From NCBI GenBank assembly GCA_029860565.1, contig JAOUAY010000001.1, positions 1 through 63,724 on the forward strand: a DNA stretch of 63,724 nucleotides, written 5' to 3'. Both the position numbers and the translations under genes were made by a program. Source of the stretch: Candidatus Nitrosopumilus sp. (GTDB lineage Archaea; Thermoproteota; Nitrososphaeria; Nitrososphaerales; Nitrosopumilaceae). Position 1 is the stretch's first letter. The number at the start of each line of letters is the position of its first letter. Below are positions 8,093 through 17,424 of the stretch, piece by piece. The notes below the pieces were generated by a model. That model was not told where the DNA came from and did not search any database. It was given only the letters and a program-made list of their open reading frames with translations.

Positions 8093-9058
8093 ATGCGTAT
8101 TGCATGTAGTTTAGGCTCACTTCTTTCAATAGATGAAGTATTGCAATGCTCAGAAATAATATCCAAAACCAATACTGATACAGTGTGGGTGCCAGAGACT
8201 TGGGGAATGGAGAACTTTTCCATGTTAGGTGCAGTTTCAACAAAAACCACCAATCAAAAAATAGGCTCATCAATAATTAACATATTTTCTAGAAGTCCAT
8301 CAACCATCGCAATGGGGGCTACCACTGTAGATTCGCTATCAAATGGTAGACTAATTCTCGGACTTGGAACTAGTAGTTTGCCAATAGTAGAATCATTTCA
8401 TGGATCTTCATTTGAAAAGCCATTACAAAGAATGAAAGAATATGTGGAAATAATTCGCCTTGTAACATCTGGAAAAAAAGTGAATTATGATGGAGATATT
8501 TTCAAATTAAGTAATTTTACATTACTAATTAAACCATTAAGAAATGAAATTCCAATTTATCTTGCTGCAATAAATCAGAAAATGGTTGATTTAGCATGGA
8601 ATATTGGAGACGGTGTGATTTTTTATCTTAGACCATTAAATGAAATGAAACAAACAATATCCAAAATGCAATCAAAGAAAAAAATTGATGTTACATGTCA
8701 GTTAATCACATGTGTTTCAGAAAATTCTGAAGTAGCAGTTGAACGTGCAAAGAAAACAGTGGCATTTTATATTTCTGTAGGGGATATTTACAGAAAGTTT
8801 TTGGCAAAAAATGGTTTTGAAAATGAAACATTTAATATTTTTGAAGAGTTTAAAAAATCAGGATTTAAATCAAATCATGAATTGGTATCAGATTCAATGC
8901 TTAACTCTCTTGCAATATCAGGCACTCCCGATGAATGTAAACAACAACTAACAAATTTTGTTGATGCAGGAATTGATCAACCAATTTTACAATTTAATCC
9001 AATAGGGGATACAATGGATTCATTTAGATTATTTGAGAAAACATTTTTGGATGAGTGA
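8093..9058 (+). CDS. LLM-class F420/flavin-dependent oxidoreductase
   Basis: 321 residues with the TIM-barrel pattern of the luciferase-like monooxygenase/methylene-tetrahydromethanopterin reductase superfamily: start MRIACSLGSL, then SDXVWVPE-like TDTVWVPETWGMEN, DSLSNGRLILGLGTS and SFEKPLQRMKEYVEIIRL. In archaea such proteins usually use coenzyme F420. The substrate is unknown. The end overlaps or abuts the start of the thiolase gene, and a DUF35 gene follows, so the three form one operon likely acting on an acyl-CoA or ketone intermediate (inference). Confidence 0.85.
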   Translation: MRIACSLGSLLSIDEVLQCSEIISKTNTDTVWVPETWGMENFSMLGAVSTKTTNQKIGSSIINIFSRSPSTIAMGATTVDSLSNGRLILGLGTSSLPIVESFHGSSFEKPLQRMKEYVEIIRLVTSGKKVNYDGDIFKLSNFTLLIKPLRNEIPIYLAAINQKMVDLAWNIGDGVIFYLRPLNEMKQTISKMQSKKKIDVTCQLITCVSENSEVAVERAKKTVAFYISVGDIYRKFLAKNGFENETFNIFEEFKKSGFKSNHELVSDSMLNSLAISGTPDECKQQLTNFVDAGIDQPILQFNPIGDTMDSFRLFEKTFLDE

Positions 9059-9059
9059 T

Positions 9060-10169
9060 ATGAACAAAGTAGGAATTGTAGGGTATGGGATTACACCTTT
9101 TACCAAAGAAGATCAAAAAATTGAGTTTGTTTTATTAGATTCGGCAAAGGAACTTTTTAGAAATAATTCTCAAATTAATCGGGATGAGATTGATGCTGTA
9201 TTGGTATCCACAAATAACAATTCAAAATATCTTTCTCCAATTCTCTCAGAAATGACAGGAATTCAGCCAAAAATCGCTCATAGCATAGAGAGTTTATGTA
9301 ATTCAGGCACAAATTCTATCGTATCGGCATATTCCTACATTGTATCTGGCCTTGCAGATATGGTCTTGGTTACAGGAGCTGAAAGGTATGATAGTCCTGG
9401 GCAAATATTGGAATGGGATAACTCTCGTGGAGAATACAAACATCCAATTTTTTGGGCTTCAATATTTACCAAATCCTATAAACGAGAATTTTCAATTTCA
9501 GATGAACAGTTAGCAGTGGTTTCTGTAAAAAATCACAAACAAGCAAAAGAGAATCCAAATGCATTTTCTAACAAAACATACACAGTTGAAGATGTCATTA
9601 ATTCAAAAAAAATCACAGAGGATCTTAGATTATTGGATTGTTCAAGGCCATGTACTGGAAGTGCATCGATAATCTTGGCATCTGAAGAAAAGGCAAAACA
9701 ACTGACTGATAAACCAATTTGGATCACAGGAATTGGTCAAAAAACCACCTCGGCAGGTTTTACTAAAAACAGTTCATGTAGTTATATGGAATCGACCAAA
9801 TTAGCAAGTCAAACTGCACTAAAAATGTCAAATAAAAATTCTAAAGATATTGATGTAGCAGAAATACATGATGCATTTTCTGTTTGTGAACCAATGGAAT
9901 TAGAATCAATGGGATTTGCAATAGAAGGACATGGAATGGACATGATAAACGAATTACACAATACAAATAATTTTAAAATCAATCCTCGAGGAGGACTAAT
10001 TGGTTCTGGACATCCATTAGGTGCAACCGGAATTGCACAAACAATAGAGATCACACAACAACTTCAGTCAGACGCAGGTAAAAGACAAGTAGATAATCCT
10101 AATGTGGGACTAGTTCACAACATGTCAGCTGCGGCTACATCATCAACGGTGCTGGTTTTAGAGACATGA
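9060..10169 (+). CDS. SCP2-type thiolase family protein
   Basis: About 370 residues; start chosen at ATG 9060 (MNKVGIVGYGITPF), with ATG 9051 as the alternative overlapping the upstream stop. The nucleophilic Cys in ESLCNSGTNSIVSAY, the His of HDAFSVCEPME and the GLIGSGHPLGATG loop are present. The usual second catalytic Cys near the end is replaced by VHNMSAAA, as in SCP2/archaeal thiolases. These catalyse acetyl-CoA condensation or thiolysis. Its partner is the DUF35 protein immediately downstream (ATGA overlap); in archaea DUF35 proteins dock onto thiolases. Confidence 0.85.
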   Translation: MNKVGIVGYGITPFTKEDQKIEFVLLDSAKELFRNNSQINRDEIDAVLVSTNNNSKYLSPILSEMTGIQPKIAHSIESLCNSGTNSIVSAYSYIVSGLADMVLVTGAERYDSPGQILEWDNSRGEYKHPIFWASIFTKSYKREFSISDEQLAVVSVKNHKQAKENPNAFSNKTYTVEDVINSKKITEDLRLLDCSRPCTGSASIILASEEKAKQLTDKPIWITGIGQKTTSAGFTKNSSCSYMESTKLASQTALKMSNKNSKDIDVAEIHDAFSVCEPMELESMGFAIEGHGMDMINELHNTNNFKINPRGGLIGSGHPLGATGIAQTIEITQQLQSDAGKRQVDNPNVGLVHNMSAAATSSTVLVLET

Positions 10170-10474
10170 ATTTTGAATCAAAATTAAATGATGGGGAATT
10201 TTGTATTCCCGAATGTACTGAATGTAAAAAAATTGTATGGCCTCCTGCAGAATATTGTAATCATTGTTTTGGAGATGTTTCACTAAAAGACGGACCTTTT
10301 GTGGGTAAAATCTTAGAATTTTCACGACAAAATCAACAAGATTTCTGTTTGGTGGAGTTTGAGAATACAATTAGAATAATGGCAAAAATTTCACAGAGAC
10401 CCGAAATAGGACAAATAGTAAAAATATCAAAATGTGGAATTGTGGATGGAAGTTATTTTTTTGAAGTTAATTAA
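10166..10474 (+). CDS. DUF35 OB-fold protein with rubredoxin-like zinc ribbon
   Basis: 102 residues. The N-terminal zinc knuckle has two Cys pairs (IPECTECKKIVWPPAEYCNHC), followed by an OB-fold with strands GKILEFSRQ, CLVEFENTIRIMAKI and GQIVKISKCG. This matches DUF35/acyl-CoA-associated proteins that act as docking subunits for thiolase or HMG-CoA synthase. The start overlaps the thiolase stop (ATGA), supporting a stoichiometric pair. The 3' end overlaps the convergent methyltransferase by 8 nt. Confidence 0.88.
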   Translation: MNFESKLNDGEFCIPECTECKKIVWPPAEYCNHCFGDVSLKDGPFVGKILEFSRQNQQDFCLVEFENTIRIMAKISQRPEIGQIVKISKCGIVDGSYFFEVN

Positions 10475-11294
10475 ATTTAGTGTAGATGTAGGGGGTTTCT
10501 GTTTTTTGATCAAATGTCCAAATTGTTGGTAATGATACAGTGCCAATTACATCCAAACCATATTTTTCAATGAATGAACTCCATCCACCGTTTTCTAAGT
10601 TACCGGATAATTGTCGCTTAGTATGAGTTCCGGCAAACACTATTCCCGTATTCTTTTTTATATTTGGAATGGAATTTATTTTATCAATTATGCCTGTAGC
10701 TAATACATCTCCACCCATTTGAGCAAGACCCCCAATGAAAAAGACAGGTTGTTTTAGACTTAATTCGGAGTAATTAAATTCTAACGCGTCTCCACATGTT
10801 GGATTGAAGTTTTGATTTGTATCTGAAGTAATTGTTTTTTGTAACTCTACTAATACATCGTCGATTTCAATACTATGTGAAGTTAATTCTAACAATTTAC
10901 CACAAAATGCAATTCGTCCATCACCGGAACCAATATCTACTAATTCTAAATATCCAAATTGTTTTGCAATACTTGCCAATACATAAGCTGACATAATCCA
11001 GGTTGGATAAAACGGCTGACAACTTGAACCATGTTTGATACTGTTTAACCAATACTCGTTAATGTCACCTTCATAAACAATACATAAAGTTCCAGCAAAT
11101 TTTTCCTCATACGAATTAAAGTATATTGGATTTTTTTGAGCAAAATCATGAAGTAATTGCAAATGTTCGGCATTCAAAGGGAATTGTTCTGAAACTAGTG
11201 ATGGAATTACCTCCTGAATATGTGCATTACCCGTGTAATTTTTTGCAAAATCTTGCTTTACAAGAACCAGATTTCTTACAAGATCATCAAACAT
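10467..11294 (-). CDS. SAM-dependent methyltransferase-like protein
   Basis: 275 residues. The class I methyltransferase motif I is visible as LVDIGSGDGRIAF (residues ~118-130), followed by an acidic motif II loop (SIEIDDVLVELQ). The N-terminal ~110 residues are a helical extension; the C-terminal part contains VFFIGGLAQMGGDVLATG and a WSSFIEKYGLDVIG segment. Target unknown; proteins of this plan methylate small molecules, proteins or RNA. It stands alone on the minus strand. Confidence 0.7.
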   Translation of the reverse strand: MFDDLVRNLVLVKQDFAKNYTGNAHIQEVIPSLVSEQFPLNAEHLQLLHDFAQKNPIYFNSYEEKFAGTLCIVYEGDINEYWLNSIKHGSSCQPFYPTWIMSAYVLASIAKQFGYLELVDIGSGDGRIAFCGKLLELTSHSIEIDDVLVELQKTITSDTNQNFNPTCGDALEFNYSELSLKQPVFFIGGLAQMGGDVLATGIIDKINSIPNIKKNTGIVFAGTHTKRQLSGNLENGGWSSFIEKYGLDVIGTVSLPTIWTFDQKTETPYIYTKFN

Positions 11295-11331
11295 AATTTC
11301 TGTGAATTGTCGGGTTTGATAAACTCATAGA

Positions 11332-11532
11332 TTAGTATGATTTTTTAGATAGGAGAAAGGCAATTTCTTGTTCTACTTTTTTTATTTGATCAATTGTGCT
11401 TGTTTTAAATTTATTAATATTCTCAAGTTCATTTTTAGAAGGTTCCATAATTGATTGAAATTCAAGGTGCTTTAGTGTACTTAGATAAAAGTCTCGTTGT
11501 TCTAGTAATTTTTCAATAATTATCTCAGACAA
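11332..11532 (-). CDS. 66-aa coiled-coil protein
   Basis: TTG start at 11532. Almost all of the protein is helical with heptad-like spacing (IIIEKLLEQRDFYLSTLKHL and IDQIKKVEQEIAFLLSKK). No cysteines, no membrane segment. It precedes the methyltransferase gene on the same strand by 37 nt and may be co-transcribed. No family recognised. Confidence 0.5.
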   Translation of the reverse strand: MSEIIIEKLLEQRDFYLSTLKHLEFQSIMEPSKNELENINKFKTSTIDQIKKVEQEIAFLLSKKSY

Positions 11533-12070
11533 TAATAAATTTGCAATCTAGAACTATTTACATATTAGAAATGTGAAGGATTTCAGAATTGTCGGATTAG
11601 TAATTTTTATATTCATTTCTAAATAATAAAAATAATCACTATCTGTAATTTTGATGATTTATTAAAGATGAATATGTTGTTTTTATTACTCTAGAATTTG
11701 TAAAAATTTTTGAAGATTACCAGGAAGAAAAGGTCGTTCAAATGAACAATTACAATCTAAATCCACTGCTTTTAGAAAAGATTATGTTATTGGTTCAAAT
11801 CCAGTTGAAACCATGTTAGAATGAACAGTAAGTAATGCAATCAAATTAAAACTTAAAGATATAAGAAAAACAAAGTCATAAAATAAATTTAATGTTACAA
11901 CCATATATCGATTTAAAAAATACTTTAATGTTACATTAAAGTGTCGACATGCGGGTAACTTATCATTATGTAAAAAACTGATGGGTTATTTTGTAACCAT
12001 TCTATTATGTAGGACATAACTTTCTACTAATAATCGAAGAGTAATAAAAAATAACAAAATAATTTTGAAG
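11533..12070. other. AT-rich intergenic region with an ORF remnant
   Basis: About 540 nt between the coiled-coil gene and the receiver gene. It is strongly AT-rich, has no intact gene that I can support, and contains one short protein-like open stretch without a start codon (listed separately at 11714-11824). No tRNA or convincing terminator was seen. Confidence 0.5.
11714..11824 (+). pseudogene. Candidate decayed gene fragment
   Basis: A 36-codon open stretch lies between TGA 11711-11713 and TGA 11822-11824 with no usable start. Its translation has a coding-like composition (RLPGRKGRSNEQLQSKS, then FRKDYVIGSNPVETMLE), unlike the AT-rich noise around it. I read it as the tail of a broken gene. 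The parent family is not recognised, so this is weakly supported. Confidence 0.3.
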
Positions 12071-12445
12071 TTAAATCTCTGGTTTTGAATTTATTTTTTC
12101 AATATGTTCTATAAGTTCATCTGGATCTAGAGGTTTTGATAAGATAGAATGTACTCCTTTTTCTAGAAGAATCTTTTGTTCTTGTTCTGATGGAGTAGAA
12201 GCTGTAAAAACAACTATTTTTTGTTTGTTAAGAATCCCATTCTTATCTAGACCATCTAACACGTCCAACCCACTAAAATCAGGCATTGAAAGATCTAATA
12301 ACACTACATCAAATTGTTGTTTTTGAATTAATTCTAGACCTTCTCTTCCATTGTCCGCACAGATAAATTCATGTCCTACTGAAGTCAAAGCAAGTTCAGA
12401 CAGATCAAGTAAATCCTGATTATCATCAATTTCCAATATTTTCAT
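12071..12445 (-). CDS. Stand-alone response-regulator receiver (pair 1)
   Basis: 124 residues from ATG 12445 (MKILEIDDNQDLLDLSELAL). The acidic pocket DD, the phosphoacceptor Asp in VVLLDLSMPDFSG (~residue 53), the Thr in VVFTAST and the Lys in ILSKPLD are all present, so phosphotransfer should work. There is no DNA-binding or enzymatic output domain. The start lies inside the 3' end of the kinase gene (20-nt overlap), ensuring coupled translation. The frame is open upstream, but those residues belong to the overlap and are not receiver-like. It is a close paralogue of the receiver at 18993-19361, with identical DNA at the 5' end. Confidence 0.9.
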   Translation of the reverse strand: MKILEIDDNQDLLDLSELALTSVGHEFICADNGREGLELIQKQQFDVVLLDLSMPDFSGLDVLDGLDKNGILNKQKIVVFTASTPSEQEQKILLEKGVHSILSKPLDPDELIEHIEKINSKPEI

Positions 12446-14405
12446 TTTTATTCCCTTCTTCTTTTGTTTTTGGGGTGCTAAAATAAAAACTAGCACCTTT
12501 GCCTGGTTCACTTTCTACCCATATTTTACCCCCTAATGCCTCTATAATTCCTTTACAAATTGATATACCTAATCCTACACCTCCATGTACTCTCTTATGG
12601 CCTCGCGAAGCTTGATAAAATTTCTTAAAAAGATCTTCATGTTTATCTTTGGAAATTCCAACACCATTGTCCTTTACATAAAATAAAACAGTGTCATCGG
12701 TTTCTTGCGCACATATCTCAATTTTTCCATTCTCCTTTGGAACAAAAACTATAGCATTCTCTATCAGATGTGAAAAGATTTGTTTTATTCTCAATTCATC
12801 ACTTTGTATAACTATATGATCTCGAGTTGTATTAACTAGTTGAATTTTTCTTTCGATCATTTTAGATTCAAATTTTTTACATACATCTCTCATTAAATCA
12901 TCAACTTTGAATTTAACATAATTAAATTTCATAGTACCTAACTCCAATTGTTGTATATCGAGAAGATTGATTATCATAGAATCTAACTTTTTTGCATTTT
13001 TCAAAATTTTTTCAAGCGCAATTAATTGCTTAGAATTTAATTCACCAAGAAATTTAGGTTTCTGCAACATCTGAGAAAATCCCATTATTGGAAATAACGG
13101 ATTTTTAAATTCATGTGAAATCATGGTGAGAAATTCTGCTTTTGCTGTGTCTATTTCTTTAAGATTATCAATTTGCTCATTTTTAGTTTTAAGTAATTGT
13201 TGTTGTGACTCTTGAAGCTCTCTGAATGTGCTATCAAAAGTTTTTGCCAATACTGATACTTCATCCTCTGATTCCAATAATTTGGGATTAATTGTAGCTT
13301 CTTTTTTTCCTGTCCGTATATCTTGTACCGTTTTTGTAAGTGTTTTAATCGGATCCACCAAATTATTTGCAAATATATAAGATGAAACAAATGTTACTGA
13401 TAACAAGATAGCAATTAAGGTCAATAACACAGTTTGAAGAAGATAAATTTCTTGATACGCTTCATTTTTATCAACTTCAACAATAAAACTCCACTCTGTT
13501 CCAATGACAGGAGTTATTGAACCTACAACAAGATTTCCTAAATAATTATGATATCCATCAAGATTCCAAGCTGTTCCATTCATCTTAGAATCCCGGAAAA
13601 TGTCAGTAAATTGTTGTGATTGAGGTTTTAGGATTTGTAACTCGAGTTCTGGTCTCTCTGTTATTAAGTTCAAATCCAGAAGTGTTTGAGGAAATGTGGA
13701 TTTAGAAATAAAGAATCCGTTAGAATTTACTAAATATAGATCAGCGCTACCAAATTCAGCAAGATACGATTTAACATGTGGATTTATTTTAAAAATATTG
13801 ACACTTGCAGTGAGTATTCCTTCAACTCCAACCTCTCCTGAAATTGGGACAGATATTAGTAAGGTTGGAACGTCTTTGTCGTACTTGTCATATTCATTTT
13901 TTATAGTGTTTACAGATGGCTGGACTTTGCTTATTCCCACTTTTCTGTTAACTGCATCTTGAAAATGTTGTTCACCATATAGGTTGTCATCTGGAAAAGA
14001 CAAACCTGTGTAAAATATGACATCCCCAGTTTGTGGATCACTTATTGCTAATTCTTGTAACCAGTCATATCCATGAATAGCAGTATTGATCTGTTTTTCC
14101 AAATTGAATCGTGCGATAAATGATTCATCAATTCCAACATCAGGATCTAAAAGTTTCTGTGTTTCGGTAATCATCACTTGGTTATCTGCTATACCTTGAA
14201 TGTTCATCTTTCGTTGCTCAATCCATTGTGAAATATTGTCAGCACCAATTCCGGAAATAGATAATAATCTTTCTTTAAGATTGTTGTTTTCAGTTTCAAC
14301 TTTATCAAAATATAGATACCCACTTATGACAAATATGGGAACTAGACTTAACAACAGAATTAGGGTGATGAGTTTTCTGGAATAACTGGAGAATAAATAA
14401 GTCAT
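12426..14405 (-). CDS. Sensor histidine kinase with extracellular dCache-like domain (pair 1)
   Basis: About 659 residues from ATG 14405 (TTG 14414 is possible; numbering here is from the TTG). Transmembrane helix 1 is at residues 14-36 and helix 2 at 324-348. Between them lies a ~290-residue extracellular sensor of the dCache/PAS-like type. A HAMP linker (350-400) and a short coiled coil follow, then HisKA with phospho-acceptor H434 in MISHEFKNPL, and a HATPase with N box HLIENAI, G1 VKDNGVGIS and G2 GGVGLGIS. The upstream gene encodes a urea/amide-type binding protein on the same strand (gap of ~18 nt), a likely ligand-presenting partner. The downstream receiver overlaps by 20 nt. Confidence 0.92.
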   Translation of the reverse strand: MTYLFSSYSRKLITLILLLSLVPIFVISGYLYFDKVETENNNLKERLLSISGIGADNISQWIEQRKMNIQGIADNQVMITETQKLLDPDVGIDESFIARFNLEKQINTAIHGYDWLQELAISDPQTGDVIFYTGLSFPDDNLYGEQHFQDAVNRKVGISKVQPSVNTIKNEYDKYDKDVPTLLISVPISGEVGVEGILTASVNIFKINPHVKSYLAEFGSADLYLVNSNGFFISKSTFPQTLLDLNLITERPELELQILKPQSQQFTDIFRDSKMNGTAWNLDGYHNYLGNLVVGSITPVIGTEWSFIVEVDKNEAYQEIYLLQTVLLTLIAILLSVTFVSSYIFANNLVDPIKTLTKTVQDIRTGKKEATINPKLLESEDEVSVLAKTFDSTFRELQESQQQLLKTKNEQIDNLKEIDTAKAEFLTMISHEFKNPLFPIMGFSQMLQKPKFLGELNSKQLIALEKILKNAKKLDSMIINLLDIQQLELGTMKFNYVKFKVDDLMRDVCKKFESKMIERKIQLVNTTRDHIVIQSDELRIKQIFSHLIENAIVFVPKENGKIEICAQETDDTVLFYVKDNGVGISKDKHEDLFKKFYQASRGHKRVHGGVGLGISICKGIIEALGGKIWVESEPGKGASFYFSTPKTKEEGNKNENIGN

Positions 14406-14423
14406 TTCCTTCAAACTACCCTT

Positions 14424-15728
14424 CTATGGACCAGGATTTGCCCAACTTTGTCCCCATCTATTATAGAGTTCATCAAGGAATTTATTCCAGTCTTGCTCTG
14501 ATTTGTATTTAGGATATGGAATGGGATGAATTGGTTCTTCTGAACTGTAGACTATCTTAAATTGTCCATCTTCAAGAATTTGGCCGACTCTTACCTCCTT
14601 TGAGAGATGTTGTGTTTTGGGATCTACTCCTACAATCCCTTCTGGTGCAACAAAGGTGATACCTTTTACTGCCTCACGAATTGTATTGACTTCGTCTGAA
14701 TTCCCTTTTTCCACTGCTTTAGCAAAAAGATAAACTCCAATGTAACCCGCTTCCATGGGATCATCAGTAACCCGATGAGGTCCAAATTTATTTTTGAAAT
14801 TCTGAACAAAGACCTTGTTTTCTGGTAAATCAATACTTTGGAAATAATTCCAAGCCGCATAATCCCCAGCCATACTATTTGCACCTAGATTTCGAATTTC
14901 ATCTTCTGCAATACTAAATGATATTGTTGGAATTGTTTCAGGTTCAATACCTTTTTTTCTAAGCTCGTTAAAAAATCCTATATTACTATCACCATTAATA
15001 GTATTGAGTATAACATCTGGCTTTGTTTTTGTAATTTTATCTACTATTTCTACAAAATCACTTTCTCCCAGTAACCTGTATTCTTCTCCTACAACTTGAC
15101 CACCTATCTCGTTTATTCGTTCTTTTATGATTGTATTAGCAGCTCTAGGAAATACATAATCTGAACCTACCAAGAAAAATTTTGTACCCAAATTTTCAAA
15201 GGCCCAATTGACGGCTGGAAGTACCTGTTGGTTTGGAGCTGCTCCAGTGTAGACAATATTGGCAGATTGTTCAAGTCCCTCATATTGTACAGGATAGAAA
15301 AGAAGATGGTTATATTCCTCAAATACTGGCATCATTGTTTTACGACTAGCAGACGTCCACCCTCCAAAAACAGCACTAACCTCATCCTCAACAATAAGTT
15401 TTTTAGCCTTAGTTGCAAATGTAGGCCAATCAGAACGACCATCTTCCACAATAGGAACAAGTTTTCTTCCCAAAAGCCCGCCTCTTTCATTAATTTCATC
15501 TATTGCTAAAAGAGTGGCATCAACAACCGAATTTTCACTAATGGCCATTGTTCCAGACAAAGAATGAAGTATACCAACTTTAATTGGATTATCTTCATCT
15601 AATGGAATAAAAATGGGTTTACGAAGAGAATTATTATCTTGACCAATTAATGCAGGACTAAATGTTTCTTCTATTTGGGAATAAGCAATAATTCCAATTA
15701 GCGCTATTATTACCACAATGAAAATCAA
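14424..15728 (-). CDS. Urea/short-chain-amide-type substrate-binding protein
   Basis: 434 residues (TTG 15728; another in-frame TTG at 15793 would add a basic N-region). One N-terminal hydrophobic helix (about 2-18) anchors or exports it. The rest is a type I periplasmic-binding fold of the UrtA/AmiC/FmdD group: IKVGILHSLSGTMAISE, NERGGLLGRKLVPIVEDG and AVFGGWTSASRKTMMPVFE. Such proteins bind urea, amides or amino acids. No ABC permease or ATPase gene is nearby. It leads a minus-strand operon with a sensor kinase and receiver, so I infer a sensing rather than a transport role. Urea would make sense in an ammonia oxidiser, but the ligand is not proven. Confidence 0.85.
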   Translation of the reverse strand: MIFIVVIIALIGIIAYSQIEETFSPALIGQDNNSLRKPIFIPLDEDNPIKVGILHSLSGTMAISENSVVDATLLAIDEINERGGLLGRKLVPIVEDGRSDWPTFATKAKKLIVEDEVSAVFGGWTSASRKTMMPVFEEYNHLLFYPVQYEGLEQSANIVYTGAAPNQQVLPAVNWAFENLGTKFFLVGSDYVFPRAANTIIKERINEIGGQVVGEEYRLLGESDFVEIVDKITKTKPDVILNTINGDSNIGFFNELRKKGIEPETIPTISFSIAEDEIRNLGANSMAGDYAAWNYFQSIDLPENKVFVQNFKNKFGPHRVTDDPMEAGYIGVYLFAKAVEKGNSDEVNTIREAVKGITFVAPEGIVGVDPKTQHLSKEVRVGQILEDGQFKIVYSSEEPIHPIPYPKYKSEQDWNKFLDELYNRWGQSWANPGP

Positions 15729-15895
15729 ATTAGCAATTTTTGTCCTTTCCGTAAATATACTTGTAATAATACTAATTTTATGTTTCTATCCAAGACAGAT
15801 ATTATTCAATAAAATCATTAAAATTCTGAAAGAAATGTAATTGAGATTAAAATTAAAGAATATGTTTATACCATTTTAAAAAAACCATTACATAC

Positions 15896-17047
15896 TTGAT
15901 CGAAACAGGTACAAACAAAATCACAGATAATCCTCAAACATTAGAAATCGAGCTTAGAAAAAACATAGACTTCAAAAAGGCACTTGACAAGTCAGCAATA
16001 GTTGCAATTACAGATAGAGTTGGTACCATTACCTATGTCAATGACATGTTTTGTAAAATTTCAAAATATTCAAGAGAGGAGTTATTAGGACAAAATCATC
16101 GAATATTAAAATCTGGACTTCATTCACCAGAATTTTTTGAAAATCTATGGAAGACAATATCTAGTGGAAAGATTTGGAAGGGAGACATAAAAAATCTAGC
16201 AAAAGATGGTTCCTTTTACTGGGTAAAAACCATCATCGTGCCTTTTTCTGGAAATGACGGAAAGCCAGAATTCTATATTGCAATAAGAACTGATGTCTCC
16301 AGCCAAAAAAGAACCGAAGATAAACTCAGAGAAACAATGATAGAACTTACAGAAATGGATAAAAAGAAAAATGAATTCATAGGAATGATTGCTCATGAGC
16401 TGAAAACTCCATTGCAATTGATCATTGGTTGGTCAAGTGTCCTAAACCATCCTGAAATGACAGGTTCTCTTAATGAGAAACAAAAAAAGGCAATGAACTT
16501 CATTCATTTTAACGCAGAAAAATTATCTGGTATTATTAGTGATTTACTTGTAACCCAGGCAATGGAATTTGGAAAAATAGAATCATCTCGTATTCCATTC
16601 CAAGTAGACAAAATGATGGAAGAGATTACTAAAAATTTTGGGAAAATCGCAGAAAAAAATAACATAAAATTAATTAATACTACAACCGAGCAGATTTTTC
16701 TAAAAAGTGATAAAGATAGAATCAAACAAATCCTTTCAAATTTAATTAATAATTCACTAGCTTTTGTACCCAAGAATAATGGCATTATAGAAATAAAAGC
16801 ACAAAATAATGAAGATAGCGTAATTTTTAGTGTTCAAGACAATGGTCCTGGTATTCCAAATGATAAACAATCCTTTCTTTTCAAGAAATTTTATCAAGTT
16901 GATACCAGCCTAACTCGAAGACATGGAGGCACTGGTTTAGGATTAACAGTTTGTGAAGGAATTATTACTGCACTTGGTGGAAAAATTTGGTTTGAAACTG
17001 AACAAAATAAAGGAACCATATTTTATTTTCGTATTCCCATAGTCTAG
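15896..17047 (+). CDS. PAS-domain sensor histidine kinase, cytosolic
   Basis: 383 residues from TTG 15896. A PAS domain with PAC tail spans residues ~29-141 (AIVAITDRVGTITYVNDMF, then GQNHRILKSGLHSPEFF and KDGSFYWVKTTI-like KDGSFYWVKTIIVP). HisKA follows with phospho-acceptor H167 in MIAHELKTPLQ, then HATPase with N box NLINNSL, G1 VQDNGPGI and G2 GGTGLGLT. There is no transmembrane segment, so it senses a cytosolic signal. It is divergent from the binding-protein operon and has no receiver of its own; it may phosphorylate one of the two neighbouring stand-alone receivers (inference). Confidence 0.9.
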   Translation: MIETGTNKITDNPQTLEIELRKNIDFKKALDKSAIVAITDRVGTITYVNDMFCKISKYSREELLGQNHRILKSGLHSPEFFENLWKTISSGKIWKGDIKNLAKDGSFYWVKTIIVPFSGNDGKPEFYIAIRTDVSSQKRTEDKLRETMIELTEMDKKKNEFIGMIAHELKTPLQLIIGWSSVLNHPEMTGSLNEKQKKAMNFIHFNAEKLSGIISDLLVTQAMEFGKIESSRIPFQVDKMMEEITKNFGKIAEKNNIKLINTTTEQIFLKSDKDRIKQILSNLINNSLAFVPKNNGIIEIKAQNNEDSVIFSVQDNGPGIPNDKQSFLFKKFYQVDTSLTRRHGGTGLGLTVCEGIITALGGKIWFETEQNKGTIFYFRIPIV

Positions 17048-17424
17048 ATTATACAAAGGGCTAAGAAAAGTTATTTTTTAGAAAAGCTAGTTTTAAGATT
17101 TTTTAAATTTTTGCCACTAGAAGTGTTTTCCTAAATTGAGTAAATTCAAAAACTCTCCTTGGCCCTTTAGAAGAGATATGGTGAAAAAGATAACCTTTAC
17201 GATATCGAAGACCTTAAACAACAAGATATTTGTAATTTTCATTTTAAAAAAAAATTATAATATTCAAAGGTTAGAGAGATTGAACTTTATTTGAATATTA
17301 TTGAAAAATCCATAAAATATAATCAATCTTTTGACAACGGATCAAAAATCTTTGTAATTGACAATAGATCCTTTTCTCATTTCTTAATGTAAAATAAATA
17401 CTATTATGACATTAATGAAATAAT
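17048..17424. other. AT-rich intergenic region without a supported gene
   Basis: About 377 nt. A short ATG frame from 17178 and an overlapping frame with protein-like residues (KRYGEKDNLYDIEDLKQQD) are visible, but neither has a good start plus length. No repeats or RNA gene seen. Probably the promoter region of the following genes. Confidence 0.4.

Noticed and set aside
11790..11815. A T-loop-like stretch (GGTTCAAATCC) suggesting a tRNA
   Set aside because: The T stem pairs poorly and no acceptor or anticodon arm could be built around it.
14424..15728. Calling the binding protein part of a urea ABC transporter
   Set aside because: No permease or ATPase genes lie beside it; the operon contains a kinase and receiver instead.
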